The translations under genes and the position numbers were made by a program. The notes beneath the pieces are model-generated. The model made no database searches and was not told where the DNA came from. It saw only the letters and a program-made list of their open reading frames with translations. DNA of 64,000 nt from Sinonovacula constricta (lineage: Eukaryota > Mollusca > Bivalvia > Cardiida > Solecurtidae). Numbering within the stretch: position 1 is the stretch's first letter; every line of letters begins with the position of its first letter. Where the stretch lies: assembly GCA_007844125.1 (NCBI GenBank), contig CM017568.1, positions 11,355,854 through 11,419,853 of the forward strand, in the 5' to 3' direction. This document shows positions 12,001-25,284 of this stretch, in pieces.

Positions 12001-15000
12001 AAACTGTTCCAGTATGCTTAACACAATAGTTATGTTCATCAAGAGAAAATGGCAAAACTGTTTCCTTGACCTTGATGTGCTGAAGTGAAATGTGCATTTA
12101 GCACATGCCTACCTCATCAAATATGAACAATAAGAGAAAAACATTTCCAGAATGTTTTGGCTGAAAATCATGTTCTGCAAGAGTAAATGGCAAAACTGTT
12201 TCCTTGACCTTGCATGTGCTAAAGTGAAATATGCATTTAGCTCATGCCTGTGCTTGGAAACATTTCCATACCATTCTTATATGGACAAGAAGACAAAAAA
12301 CTGTTCCAGTATGCTTGGCATAAAAGTTATGTTCTGCAAGAGAAAATGGCAAAAGTGTTTCCTTGACCTTGCATGTGCTGAAGTGAAATATGCATTTAGC
12401 ACATGCCTGTGCTTGGAAACATTTCCATACCTATTCTTATATGGACAAGAAGGCAAAAACTGTTCCAGTATGCTTGGCATAATAGTTATGTTCTGCAAGA
12501 GTCAATGGCAAAACTCTTTCATTGACCTTGCATGTGATGAAGGGAAATATTCATTTAGTACTTGCTTGTGCTTGGAAACATTTCCATACCTCATCAAATA
12601 TGAACAATAAGAGAAAAACATTTCCAGCATGTTTTGGCTGAAAATGATGTTCTGCAAGAGAAAATGGCAAAACTGTTTCCTTGACCTTGCTTGTGCTGAA
12701 GTGAAATATGCATTTAGCACATGCCTGTGCTTGGAAACATTTCCATACCATTCTTATATGGACAAGAAGACAAAAAACTGTTCCAGTATGCTTGGCATAA
12801 AAGGTGTGTTCTGCAAGAGAAAATGGCAAAAGTGTTTCCTTGACCTTGCCTGTGCTGAAGTGAAATGTGCATTTAGCACATGCTTGTGCTTGGAAACATT
12901 TCAATACCATTCTAATATGAACAAGAAGGCAAAAAATTGTTCCAGTATGCTTGGCATAATAGTTATGTAGTTATGTTCTGCAAGAGTAAATAGCAAAACT
13001 GTTTCCTTGACCTTGCATGTGATGAAGGGAAATATTCATTTAGCACATGCCTGTGCTTGGAAACATTTCCATACCTATTCTTATATGGACAAGAAGGCAA
13101 AAACTGTTCCAGTATGCTTGGCATAATAGTTATGTTCTGCAAGAGTAAATGACAAAACTGTTTCCTTGACCTTGCATGTGCTGAAGTGAAATGTGAATTT
13201 AGCACATGCCTGTGCTTGGAAACATTACCATACATATTCTTATATGGACAAGACGGCAAAAACTGTTCCAGTATGCTTGGCATAATAGTTATGTTCTGCA
13301 AGAGTCAATGGCAAAACTGTTTCCTTGACCTTGCATGTGATGAAGTGAAATATGCATTTAGCACATGCCTGTGCTTAGAAACATTTCCATACCATTCTAA
13401 TATGGACAAGAAGGCAAAAAATTGTTCCAGTATGCTTGGCATAATAGTTATGTTCTGCAAGAGAAAATGTCAAAACTGTTTCCTTGATCTTGCCTGTGCT
13501 GAAGTGAAATATGCATTTAGCACATGCCTGTGCCTGGAAACATTTCCATATCTATTCTTATATGAACAAGAAGGCAAAAGACAACACAGTATGCTTGGCA
13601 TAAGAGTTATGTTTGTTTATTGGGTTTATCGTCCCACCAACAGTATTTCAGTTAATAGTTATGTTCATCAAGAAAAAATGGCAAAACTGTTTCCTTGACC
13701 TTGCCTGTGCTGAAGTGAAATGTGAATTTAGCACATGCCTGTGCTTGGAAACATTTCCATACCTATTCTTATAACGACAAGAAGGCAAAAAACTGTTCCA
13801 GGAATGCTCAGCTGAATAGCTATGTTCTGTAGGATAAATGGCAAAACTGTTTCCTTGACCTTGCATGTGCTGAAGTGAAATATGCATTTAGCACATGCCT
13901 GTGCTTGGAAACATTTCCATACCATTCTTATATGGACAAGAAGACAAAAAACTGTTCCAGTATGCTTGGCATAAAAGTTATGTTCTGCAAGAGAAAATGG
14001 CAAAAGTGTTTCCTTGACCTTGCCTGTGCTGAAGTGAAATGTGCATTTAGCACATGCTTGTGCTTGGAAACATTTCCATACCTATTCTTATATGGACAAG
14101 AAGGCAAAAACTGTTCCAGTATGCTTGGCATAATAGTAATGTTCTGCAAGAGTAAATGGCAAAACTGTTTCCTTGACCTAGCCTGTGCTGAAGTGAAATG
14201 TGCATTTAGCACATGCCTGTGCTTGGAAACATTTCCATACCTCATCAAATATGAACAATAAGGGAAAAACATTTCCAGAATGTTTTGGCTGAAAATTATG
14301 TTCTGCAAGAGTAAATGGCAAAACTGTTTCCTTGACCTTGCATGTGCTGAAGTGAAATATGCATTTAGCACATGCCTGTGCTTGGAAACATTTACATACC
14401 ATTCTAATATGGACAAGAAGGCATTGTTCCAGTATGCTTGGCATAATAGTTATGTTCTGCAAGAGTAAATGGCAAAACTGTTTGGCAAAACTGTTTCCTT
14501 GACATTGCCTGTGCTGAAGTGAAATGTTAATTTAGCACATGCCTGTGTTTGGAAACATGTCCATACCTATTCTTATATGGACAAGAAGGCAAAAACTGTT
14601 CCAGTATGCTTGGCATAATAGTAATGTTCTGCAAGAGTAAATGGCAAAACTGTTTCCTTGACCTTGCATGTGCTGAAATGAAATATGCATTTAGCACATG
14701 CCTGTGCTTGGAAACATTTCCATACCTATTCTTATATGAAGAAGAAGGCAAAAGACTGTTCCAGTATGCTTGGCATAAAAGTTATGTTCATCAAGAGAAA
14801 ATGGAAAAACTGTTTCCTTGACCTTGCCTGTGCTGAAGTGAAATATGCATTTAGCACATGCCTGTGCTTGGAAACATTTCCATACCTATTCTTATATGAA
14901 GAAGAAGGCAAAAGACTGTTCCAGTATGCTTGGCATAAAAGTTATGTTCATCAAGAGAAAATGGAAAAACTGTTTCCTTGACCTTGCCTGTGCTGAAGTG

Positions 15001-15890
15001 AAATGTGCATTTAGCACATGCCTGTGCTTGGAAACATTTCCATACCTCATCAAATATGAACAATAAGAGAAAAAAAATTCCAGAATGTTTTGGCTGAAAA
15101 TCATGTTCTGCAAGAGTAAATGGCAAAAACTGTTTCCTTGACCTTGCATGTGCTAAAGTGAAATATGCATTTAGCACATGCCTGTGCTTGGAAACATTTC
15201 CATACCTATTCTTATATGGACAAGAAGTCAAAAAATGTTCCAGTATGCTTGGCATAATAGTTATGTTCTGCAAGAGTAAATGGCAAAACTGTTTCCTTGA
15301 CCTTGCATGTGATGAATGGAAACATTCATTTAGCACATGCCTGTGCTTGGAAACATTTCCATACCTATTCTTATATGGACAAGAAGGCAAAAAACTGTTC
15401 CAGTATGCTTAACACAATAGTTATGTTCATCAAGAGAAAATGGCAAAACTGTTTCCTTGACCTTGATGTGCTGAAGTGAAATGTGCATTTAGCACATGCC
15501 TACCTCATCAAATATGAACAATAAGAGAAAAACATTTCCAGAATGTTTTGGCTGAAAATCATGTTCTGCAAGAGTAAATGGCAAAACTGTTTCCTTGACC
15601 TTGCATGTGCTAAAGTGAAATATGCATTTAGCTCATGCCTGTGCTTGGAAACATTTCCATACCATTCTTATATGGACAAGAAGACAAAAAACTGTTCCAG
15701 TATGCTTGGCATAAAAGTTATGTTCTGCAAGAGAAAATGGCAAAAGTGTTTCCTTGACCTTGCATGTGCTGAAGTGAAATATGCATTTAGCACATGCCTG
15801 TGCTTGGAAACATTTCCATACCTATTCTTATATGGACAAGAAGGCAAAAACTGTTCCAGTATGCTTGGCATAATAGTTATGTTCTGCAAG
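9041..15890. repeat. Higher-order tandem duplication, 3391-bp period
   Basis: Within the satellite, the segment starting about 9041 recurs 3391 bp later (about 12432) with apparently no or almost no changes, including private variants such as AACTCTTTCATTGACC. Identity ends near 15890, where the third stretch carries AGTAAATGG instead of AGTCAATGG. The period corresponds to about 21 monomers. Confidence 0.88.
10221..10264 (-). mobile_element. 44-bp SINE family A tail inserted in a satellite monomer (also at 13612, 16359, 17366, 19953, 21895, 23062)
   Basis: The insert reads TTTGTTTATTGGGTTTATCG then TCCCACCAACAGTATTTCAG on the plus strand. This is the reverse complement of the 3' end of SINE family A. 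It is flanked on both sides by AGTTATG, consistent with a target-site duplication in a monomer that normally has one AGTTATGTTC. Seven copies at the listed starts share the same junctions, so one insertion was amplified with the array. Confidence 0.8.
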
Positions 15891-18800
15891 AGTAAATGGC
15901 AAAACTGTTTCCTTGACCTAGCCTGTGCTGAAGTGAAATGTGCATTTAGCACATGCCTGTGCTTGGAAACATTTCCATACCTCATCAAATATGAACAATA
16001 AGGGAAAAACATTTCCAGAATGTTTTGGCTGAAAATTATGTTCTGCAAGAGTAAATGGCAAAACTGTTTCCTTGACCTTGCATGTGTTGAAGTGAAATAT
16101 GCATTTAGCACATGCCTGTGCTTGGAAACATTTACATACCATTCTAATATGGACAAGAAGGCAAAGAATTGTTCCAGTATTCTTGGCATAATAGTTATGT
16201 TCTGCAAGAGTAAATGGCAAAACTGTTTCCTTGACATTGCCTGTGCTGAAGTGAAATGTGCATTTAGCTCATGCCTGTGTTTGGAAACATGTCCATACCT
16301 ATTCTTATATGGACAAGAAGGCAAAAACTGTTCCAGTATGCTTGGCATAATAGTTATGTTTGTTTATTGGGTTTATCGTCCCACCAACGGTATTTCAGTT
16401 AATAGTTATGTTCATCAAGAGAAAATGGCAAAACTGTTTCCTTGACCTTGCCTGTGCTGAAGTGAAATGTGCATTTAGCACATGCCTGTGCTTGGAAACA
16501 TTTCCATACCTATTCTTATAGGGACAAGAAGGCAAAAAACTGTTCCAGGAATGCTTAGCTGAATAGCTATGTTCTGTAGGATAAATGGCAAAACTGTTTC
16601 CTTGACCTTGCATGTGCTGAAGTGAAATATGCATTTAGCACATGCCTGTGCTTGGAAACATTTCCATACCATTCTTATATGGACAAGAAGACAAAAAACT
16701 GTTCCAGTATGCTTGGCATAAAAGTTATGTTCTGCAAGAGAAAATGGCAAAAGTGTTTCCTTGACCTTGCCTGTGCTGAAGTGAAATGTGCATTTAGCAC
16801 ATGCTTGTGCTTGGAAACATTTCCATACCTATTCTTATATGGACAAGAAGGCAAAAACTGTTCCAGTATGCTTGGCATAATAGTTATGTTCTGCAAGAGT
16901 AAATGGCAAAACTGTTTCCTTGACCTAGCCTGTGTTGAAGTGAAATGTGCATTTAGCACATGCCTGTGCTTGGAAACATTTCCATACCTCATCAAATATG
17001 AACAATAAGGGAAAAACATTTCCAGAATGTTTTGGCTGAAAATTATGTTCTGCAAGAGTAAATGGCAAAACTGTTTCCTTGACCTTGCATGTGATGAAGT
17101 GAAATATGCATTTAGCACATGCCTGTGCTTAGAAACATTTCCATACCATTCTAATATGGACAAGAAGGCAAAAAATTGTTCCAGTATGCTTGGCATAATA
17201 GTTATGTTCTGCAAGAGAAAATGTCAAAACTGTTTCCTTGATCTTGCCTGTGCTGAAGTAAAATATACATTTATCACATGCCTTTGCCTGGAAACATTTC
17301 CATATCTATTCTTATATGAACAAGAAGGCAAAAGACAACACAGTATGCTTGGCATAAGAGTTATGTTTGTTTATTGGGTTTATCGTCCCACCAACAGTAT
17401 TTCAGTTAATAGTTATGTTCATCAAGAAAAAATGGCAAAACTGTTTCCTTGACCTTGCCTGTGCTGAAGTGAAATGTGAATTTAGCACATGCCTGTGCTT
17501 GGAAACATTTCCATACCTATTCTTATAACGACAAGAAGGCAAAAAACTGTTCCAGGAATGCTCAGCTGAATAGCTATGTTCTGTAGGATAAATGGCAAAA
17601 CTGTTTCCTTGACCTTGCATGTGCTGAAGTGAAATATGCATTTAGCACATGCCTGTGCTTGGAAACATTTCCATACCATTCTTATATGGACAAGAAGACA
17701 AAAAACTGTTCCAGTATGCTTGGCATAAAAGTTATGTTCTGCAAGAGAAAATGGCAAAAGTGTTTCCTTGACCTTGCCTGTGCTGAAGTGAAATGTGCAT
17801 TTAGCACATGCTTGTGCTTGGAAACATTTCCATACCTATTCTTATATGGACAAGAAGGCAAAAACTGTTCCAGTATGCTTGGCATAATAGTAATGTTCTG
17901 CAAGAGTAAATGGCAAAACTGTTTCCTTGACCTAGCCTGTGCTGAAGTGAAATGTGCATTTAGCACATGCCTGTGCTTGGAAACATTTCCATACCTCATC
18001 AAATATGAACAATAAGGGAAAAACATTTCCAGAATGTTTTGGCTGAAAATTATGTTCTGCAAGAGTAAATGGCAAAACTGTTTCCTTGACCTTGCATGTG
18101 CTGAAGTGAAATATGCATTTAGCACATGCCTGTGCTTGGAAACATTTACATACCATTCTAATATGGACAAGAAGGCATTGTTCCAGTATGCTTGGCATAA
18201 TAGTTATGTTCTGCAAGAGTAAATGGCAAAACTGTTTGGCAAAACTGTTTCCTTGACATTGCCTGTGCTGAAGTGAAATGTTAATTTAGCACATGCCTGT
18301 GTTTGGAAACATGTCCATACCTATTCTTATATGGACAAGAAGGCAAAAACTGTTCCAGTATGCTTGGCATAATAGTAATGTTCTGCAAGAGTAAATGGCA
18401 AAACTGTTTCCTTGACCTTGCATGTGCTGAAATGAAATATGCATTTAGCACATGCCTGTGCTTGGAAACATTTCCATACCTATTCTTATATGAAGAAGAA
18501 GGCAAAAGACTGTTCCAGTATGCTTGGCATAAAAGTTATGTTCATCAAGAGAAAATGGAAAAACTGTTTCCTTGACCTTGCCTGTGCTGAAGTGAAATGT
18601 GCATTTAGCACATGCCTGTGCTTGGAAACATTTCCATACCTCATCAAATATGAACAATAAGAGAAAAAAAATTCCAGAATGTTTTGGCTGAAAATCATGT
18701 TCTGCAAGAGTAAATGGCAAAAACTGTTTCCTTGACCTTGCATGTGCTAAAGTGAAATATGCATTTAGCACATGCCTGTGCTTGGAAACATTTCCATACC

Positions 18801-21800
18801 TATTCTTATATGGACAAGAAGTCAAAAAATGTTCCAGTATGCTTGGCATAATAGTTATGTTCTGCAAGAGTAAATGGCAAAACTGTTTCCTTGACCTTGC
18901 ATGTGATGAATGGAAACATTCATTTAGCACATGCCTGTGCTTGGAAACATTTCCATACCTATTCTTATATGGACAAGAAGGCAAAAAACTGTTCCAGTAT
19001 GCTTAACACAATAGTTATGTTCATCAAGAGAAAATGGCAAAACTGTTTCCTTGACCTTGATGTGCTGAAGTGAAATGTGCATTTAGCACATGCCTACCTC
19101 ATCAAATATGAACAATAAGAGAAAAACATTTCCAGAATGTTTTGGCTGAAAATCATGTTCTGCAAGAGTAAATGGCAAAACTGTTTCCTTGACCTTGCAT
19201 GTGCTAAAGTGAAATATGCATTTAGCTCATGCCTGTGCTTGGAAACATTTCCATACCATTCTTATATGGACAAGAAGACAAAAAACTGTTCCAGTATGCT
19301 TGGCATAAAAGTTATGTTCTGCAAGAGAAAATGGCAAAAGTGTTTCCTTGACCTTGCATGTGCTGAAGTGAAATATGCATTTAGCACATGCCTGTGCTTG
19401 GAAACATTTCCATACCTATTCTTATATGGACAAGAAGGCAAAAACTGTTCCAGTATGCTTGGCATAATAGTTATGTTCTGCAAGAGTAAATGGCAAAACT
19501 GTTTCCTTGACCTAGCCTGTGCTGAAGTGAAATGTGCATTTAGCACATGCCTGTGCTTGGAAACATTTCCATACCTCATCAAATATGAACAATAAGGGAA
19601 AAACATTTCCAGAATGTTTTGGCTGAAAATTATGTTCTGCAAGAGTAAATGGCAAAACTGTTTCCTTGACCTTGCATGTGTTGAAGTGAAATATGCATTT
19701 AGCACATGCCTGTGCTTGGAAACATTTACATACCATTCTAATATGGACAAGAAGGCAAAGAATTGTTCCAGTATTCTTGGCATAATAGTTATGTTCTGCA
19801 AGAGTAAATGGCAAAACTGTTTCCTTGACATTGCCTGTGCTGAAGTGAAATGTGCATTTAGCTCATGCCTGTGTTTGGAAACATGTCCATACCTATTCTT
19901 ATATGGACAAGAAGGCAAAAACTGTTCCAGTATGCTTGGCATAATAGTTATGTTTGTTTATTGGGTTTATCGTCCCACCAACGGTATTTCAGTTAATAGT
20001 TATGTTCATCAAGAGAAAATGGCAAAACTGTTTCCTTGACCTTGCCTGTGCTGAAGTGAAATGTGCATTTAGCACATGCCTGTGCTTGGAAACATTTCCA
20101 TACCTATTCTTATAGGGACAAGAAGGCAAAAAACTGTTCCAGGAATGCTTAGCTGAATAGCTATGTTCTGTAGGATAAATGGCAAAACTGTTTCCTTGAC
20201 CTTGCATGTGCTGAAGTGAAATATGCATTTAGCACATGCCTGTGCTTGGAAACATTTCCATACCATTCTTATATGGACAAGAAGACAAAAAACTGTTCCA
20301 GTATGCTTGGCATAAAAGTTATGTTCTGCAAGAGAAAATGGCAAAAGTGTTTCCTTGACCTTGCCTGTGCTGAAGTGAAATGTGCATTTAGCACATGCTT
20401 GTGCTTGGAAACATTTCCATACCTATTCTTATATGGACAAGAAGGCAAAAACTGTTCCAGTATGCTTGGCATAATAGTTATATTCTGCAAGAGTAAATGG
20501 CAAAACTGTTTCCTTGACCTAGCCTGTGTTGAAGTGAAATGTGCATTTAGCACATGCCTGTGCTTGGAAACATTTCCATACCTCATCAAATATGAACAAT
20601 AAGAGAAAAAAAATTCCAGAATGTTTTGGCTGAAAATCATGTTCTGCAAGAGTAAATGGCAAAAACTGTTTCCTTGACCTTGCATGTGCTAAAGTGAAAT
20701 ATGCATTTAGCACATGCCTGTGCTTGGAAACATTTCCATACCTATTCTTATATGGACAAGAAGTCAAAAAATGTTCCAGTATGCTTGGCATAATAGTTAT
20801 GTTCTGCAAGAGTAAATGGCAAAACTGTTTCCTTGACCTTGCATGTGATGAATGGAAACATTCATTTAGCACATGCCTGTGCTTGGAAACATTTCCATAC
20901 CTATTCTTATATGGACAAGAAGGCAAAAAACTGTTCCAGTATGCTTAACACAATAGTTATGTTCATCAAGAGAAAATGGCAAAACTGTTTCCTTGACCTT
21001 GATGTGCTGAAGTGAAATGTGCATTTAGCACATGCCTACCTCATCAAATATGAACAATAAGAGAAAAACATTTCCAGAATGTTTTGGCTGAAAATCATGT
21101 TCTGCAAGAGTAAATGGCAAAACTGTTTCCTTGACCTTGCATGTGCTAAAGTGAAATATGCATTTAGCTCATGCCTGTGCTTGGAAACATTTCCATACCA
21201 TTCTTATATGGACAAGAAGACAAAAAACTGTTCCAGTATGCTTGGCATAAAAGTTATGTTCTGCAAGAGAAAATGGCAAAAGTGTTTCCTTGACCTTGCA
21301 TGTGCTGAAGTGAAATATGCATTTAGCACATGCCTGTGCTTGGAAACATTTCCATACCTATTCTTATATGGACAAGAAGGCAAAAACTGTTCCAGTATGC
21401 TTGGCATAATAGTTATGTTCTGCAAGAGTAAATGGCAAAACTGTTTCCTTGACCTAGCCTGTGCTGAAGTGAAATGTGCATTTAGCACATGCCTGTGCTT
21501 GGAAACATTTCCATACCTCATCAAATATGAACAATAAGGGAAAAACATTTCCAGAATGTTTTGGCTGAAAATTATGTTCTGCAAGAGTAAATGGCAAAAC
21601 TGTTTCCTTGACCTTGCATGTGTTGAAGTGAAATATGCATTTAGCACATGCCTGTGCTTGGAAACATTTACATACCATTCTAATATGGACAAGAAGGCAA
21701 AGAATTGTTCCAGTATTCTTGGCATAATAGTTATGTTCTGCAAGAGTAAATGGCAAAACTGTTTCCTTGACATTGCCTGTGCTGAAGTGAAATGTGCATT

Positions 21801-22545
21801 TAGCTCATGCCTGTGTTTGGAAACATGTCCATACCTATTCTTATATGGACAAGAAGGCAAAAACTGTTCCAGTATGCTTGGCATAATAGTTATGTTTGTT
21901 TATTGGGTTTATCGTCCCACCAACGGTATTTCAGTTAATAGTTATGTTCATCAAGAGAAAATGGCAAAACTGTTTCCTTGACCTTGCCTGTGCTGAAGTG
22001 AAATGTGCATTTAGCACATGCCTGTGCTTGGAAACATTTCCATACCTATTCTTATAGGGACAAGAAGGCAAAAAACTGTTCCAGGAATGCTTAGCTGAAT
22101 AGCTATGTTCTGTAGGATAAATGGCAAAACTGTTTCCTTGACCTTGCATGTGCTGAAGTGAAATATGCATTTAGCACATGCCTGTGCTTGGAAACATTTC
22201 CATACCATTCTTATATGGACAAGAAGACAAAAAACTGTTCCAGTATGCTTGGCATAAAAGTTATGTTCTGCAAGAGAAAATGGCAAAAGTGTTTCCTTGA
22301 CCTTGCCTGTGCTGAAGTGAAATGTGCATTTAGCACATGCTTGTGCTTGGAAACATTTCCATACCTATTCTTATATGGACAAGAAGGCAAAAACTGTTCC
22401 AGTATGCTTGGCATAATAGTTATGTTCTGCAAGAGTAAATGGCAAAACTGTTTCCTTGACCTAGCCTGTGTTGAAGTGAAATGTGCATTTAGCACATGCC
22501 TGTGCTTGGAAACATTTCCATACCTCATCAAATATGAACAATAAG
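14820..22545. repeat. Overlapping higher-order repeats, 3594-bp and 1942-bp periods
   Basis: The block at about 14820-17005 recurs 3594 bp later (about 18414-20600). The block at about 18590-20600 recurs 1942 bp later (about 20532-22542). Around 13650-14840 against 17400-18590 the offset is 3754 bp, one monomer (160 bp) more than 3594. That marks a single-monomer deletion in the later copy. These nested offsets are what serial unequal exchange leaves behind. Confidence 0.85.
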
Positions 22546-24637
22546 GGAAAAACATTTCCAGAATGTTTTGGCTGAAAATTATGTTCTGCAAGAGTAAATG
22601 GCAAAACTGTTTCCTTGACCTTGCATGTGCTGAAGTGAAATATGCATTTAGCACATGCCTGTGCTTGGAAACATTTACATACCATTCTAATATGGACAAG
22701 AAGGCAAAGAATTGTTCCAGTATGCTTGGCATAATAGTTATGTTCTGCAAGAGTAAATGGCAAAACTGTTTCCTTGACATTGCCTGTGCTGAAGTGAAAT
22801 GTTAATTTAGCACATGCCTGTGTTTGGAAACATGTCCATACCTATTCTTATATGGACAAGAAGGCAAAAACTGTTCCAGTATGCTTGGCATAATAGTAAT
22901 GTTCTGCAAGAGTAAATGGCAAAACTGTTTCCTTGACCTTGCATGTGCTGAAATGAAATATGCATTTAGCACATGCCTGTGCTCGGAAACATTTCCATAC
23001 CTATTCTTATATGAAGAAGAAGGCAAAAGACTGTTCCAGTATGCTTGGCATAATAGTTATGTTTGTTTATTGGGTTTATCGTCCCACCAACGGTATTTCA
23101 GTTAATAGTTATGTTCATCAAGAGAAAATGGCAAAACTGTTTCCTTGACCTTGCCTGTGCTGAAGTGAAATGTGAATTTAGCACATGCCTGTGCTTGGAA
23201 ACATTTTCATACCTATTCTTATAGGGACAAGAAGGCAAAAAACTGTTCCAGGAATGCTTAGCTGAATAGCTATGTTCTGTAGGATAAATGGCAAAACTGT
23301 TTCCTTGACCTTGCCTGTACTGAAGTGAAATATGCATTTAGCACATGCCTGTGCTTGGAAACATGTCCATACCATTCAAGTATGGACAAGAAGACAAAAA
23401 TTGTTCCAGTATGCTTGGCATAAAAGTTATGTTCTGCAAGAGAAAATGGCAAAACTGTTTACTTGACCTTGCATGTGCTGAAGTGAAATGTGCATTTAGC
23501 ATATACCAAACATTTCCATACCTATTCTTATATGGACAAGAAGGCAAAAACTGTTCCAGTATGCTTGGCATAATAGTTATGTTCTGCAAGAGTAAATGGC
23601 AAAACTGTTTCCTTGACCTTGCATGTGATGAAGGGAAATATTCATTTAGCACATGCTTGTGCTTGGAAACATTTCCATACCTATTCTTAAATGGACAAGA
23701 AGGCAAAAAACTGTTCCAGTATGCTTAACACAAAGTTATGTTCAACAAGAGTAAATGGCAAATCTGTTTCCTTGATCTTGCATGTGCTGAAGTAAAATGT
23801 GCATTTAGCACATGCCTGTGCTTGGAAACATTTCCAAACATATTCAAATGTGGACAAGAAGGCAAAACAGTATTCCAGTATGCTTGGCATAATAGTTATG
23901 TTCTCCAAGAGAAAATGGAAAAACTGTTTCCTTGACCTTGCCTGTGCTGAAGTGAAATGTGCATTTAGCACATGCCTGTGCTTGGAAACATTTCCATACC
24001 TCATCAAATATGAACAATAAGAGAAAAACATTTCCAGAATGTTTTGGCTGAAAATCATGTTCTGCAAGAGTAAATGGCAAAACTGTTTCTTTGACCTTGC
24101 ATGTGCTAAAGTGAAATATGCATTTAGCACATGCCTATGCTTGTATACATTTCCATACCTATTCTTATATGGACAAGAAGGCAAAAACTGTTCCAGTATG
24201 CTTGGCATAATAGTTATGTTCTGCAAGAGTAAATGGCAAAACTGTTTCCTTGACCTTGCATGTGATGAAGGGAAACATTCATTTAGCACATGCCTGTGCT
24301 CGGAAACATTTCCATACCTATTCTTATATGGACAAGTAGGCAAAAAACTGTTCCAGATTGCTGGCTGAATAGTTATGTTCAATAAGAGTAGATGACAAAT
24401 CCGTTTCCTTGACCTTGCCTGTGTTGAAGTGAAATATGCATTTAGCACATGCCTGTGCTTGGAAACAGTTCCATACAGCCTCTAATAAGGACAGGATGGA
24501 AATAAACAGTTCCAGACTGTTTGCCTGAATAGTTATGTTCTGTAAGAGTAGATGACAAATTTGTTTCCTTGACTTTGCATGTACTGAAAATTGGGTCCTA
24601 GACAATGTATGTGCCAAAGCTAATTATGCATTGAGCT

Positions 24638-24735
24638 TCTATGTTTGTTTGGGTTCATCATCCCACCAACAGTATTTAAAATATCTGGAGAAACTGTCCT
24701 GTTGAAGCAGATATAGTTCTGCCTTTACTGCATAT
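24638..24735 (-). mobile_element. SINE family A 3' fragment
   Basis: The sequence TCATCCCACCAACAGTATTT followed by GAAGCAGATATAG matches the 3' third of the SINE at 53720-54008 in reverse. It marks the edge of the satellite array. Confidence 0.7.
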
Positions 24736-24829
24736 AATGGACTGTGTCCATTAAATTATCTATAAATAACTTGCAATTATACATTATTGTAAATATGCAA
24801 AAATGGTTTTGTTTGCTAGGCACTCTGCT

Positions 24830-25090
24830 TCAACCCTGAAACCATATTTGAATTAGTGCTTCAGGATATTGTGCAATTGTGTCAACCCTGAAACCATATT
24901 TGAATTTGTGCTTCAAGATACTGTGCAAGTGTTTCAACCCTGAAAGCGTATTTGAATTACACCAGTAGTGCTTCATGATATTGTGCAATTGTGTCAACCC
25001 TGAATCCGTATTTGAATTAGTGCTTCAAGATACTGTGCAATTGTGTCAACCCTGAAATCATATTTCAATTAGTGCTTATTTTGCACAATG
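24830..25090. repeat. 51-bp tandem array, 5 copies, next to the exon i donor
   Basis: The unit contains CAACCCTGAAACCATATTTG, AATTAGTGCTTCAAGATA and CTGTGCAATTGTGT. Five copies vary by a few bases each, and one has a 7-bp or so insertion (ACACCAG). The last partial unit ends about 15-30 bp from the exon i splice donor. Confidence 0.9.
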
Positions 25091-25103
25091 ATAAGACACT
25101 TAC

Positions 25104-25190
25104 CTCTGAGCGTCTGATATTCTGGTTCAACTCTTCCATTTTTACCTCCGGATCTTGGGACACACCTTCTGAGGACCCTGTCACAGACAC
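25104..25190 (-). CDS. FCHSD2: FCHSD/Nervous wreck exon i (linker into coiled coil)
   Basis: This exon encodes residues 308-336. It starts VSVTGSSEGVSQDPEVKMEE and ends LNQNIRRSE. The first half is a low-complexity linker. The second half begins the coiled coil that Nwk/FCHSD proteins carry between the F-BAR domain and SH3a. The acceptor is GCAG above 25190 and the donor GTAAGTGTC below 25104. The exon is 87 bp, phase 0. A 51-bp tandem array in the downstream intron ends about 15-30 bp from this donor. Confidence 0.91.
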
Positions 25191-25284
25191 CTGCAACATC
25201 ATACCAAATGAACCTGTACTCTTGCGACTGTTTTTAATATTTCTCTTGATAGTTTGTTTTTGGGTTTTTTTGAGATTCATCGCA

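Larger units (their letters stand above)
7240..24640. repeat. 17.4-kb intronic satellite, about 159-bp monomer, about 109 copies
   Basis: The array fills most of the intron between exons i and j. The monomer is about 159-160 bp and contains TGTTTCCTTGACCTTGC, GCATTTAGCACATGCCTGTG, CTTGGAAACATTTCCATACC, GACAAGAAGGCAAAAACTG and TTCCAGTATGCTTGGCATAA. Because 159 is 53 codons, several frames on both strands stay open for one to five monomers (up to 253 codons on the minus strand). The frames break at indels and have no fixed start, so they are not genes. Edge monomers (7240-7880 and 24360-24640) are diverged. Central ones are nearly identical and arranged in higher-order repeats. Confidence 0.96.

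Noticed and set aside
7280..24617. Dozens of ORFs of 60-253 codons on both strands
   Set aside because: They are translations of the 159-bp satellite (53 codons). Starts and stops fall at indels, and the same DNA is open in opposing frames; there is no sign of a gene family.
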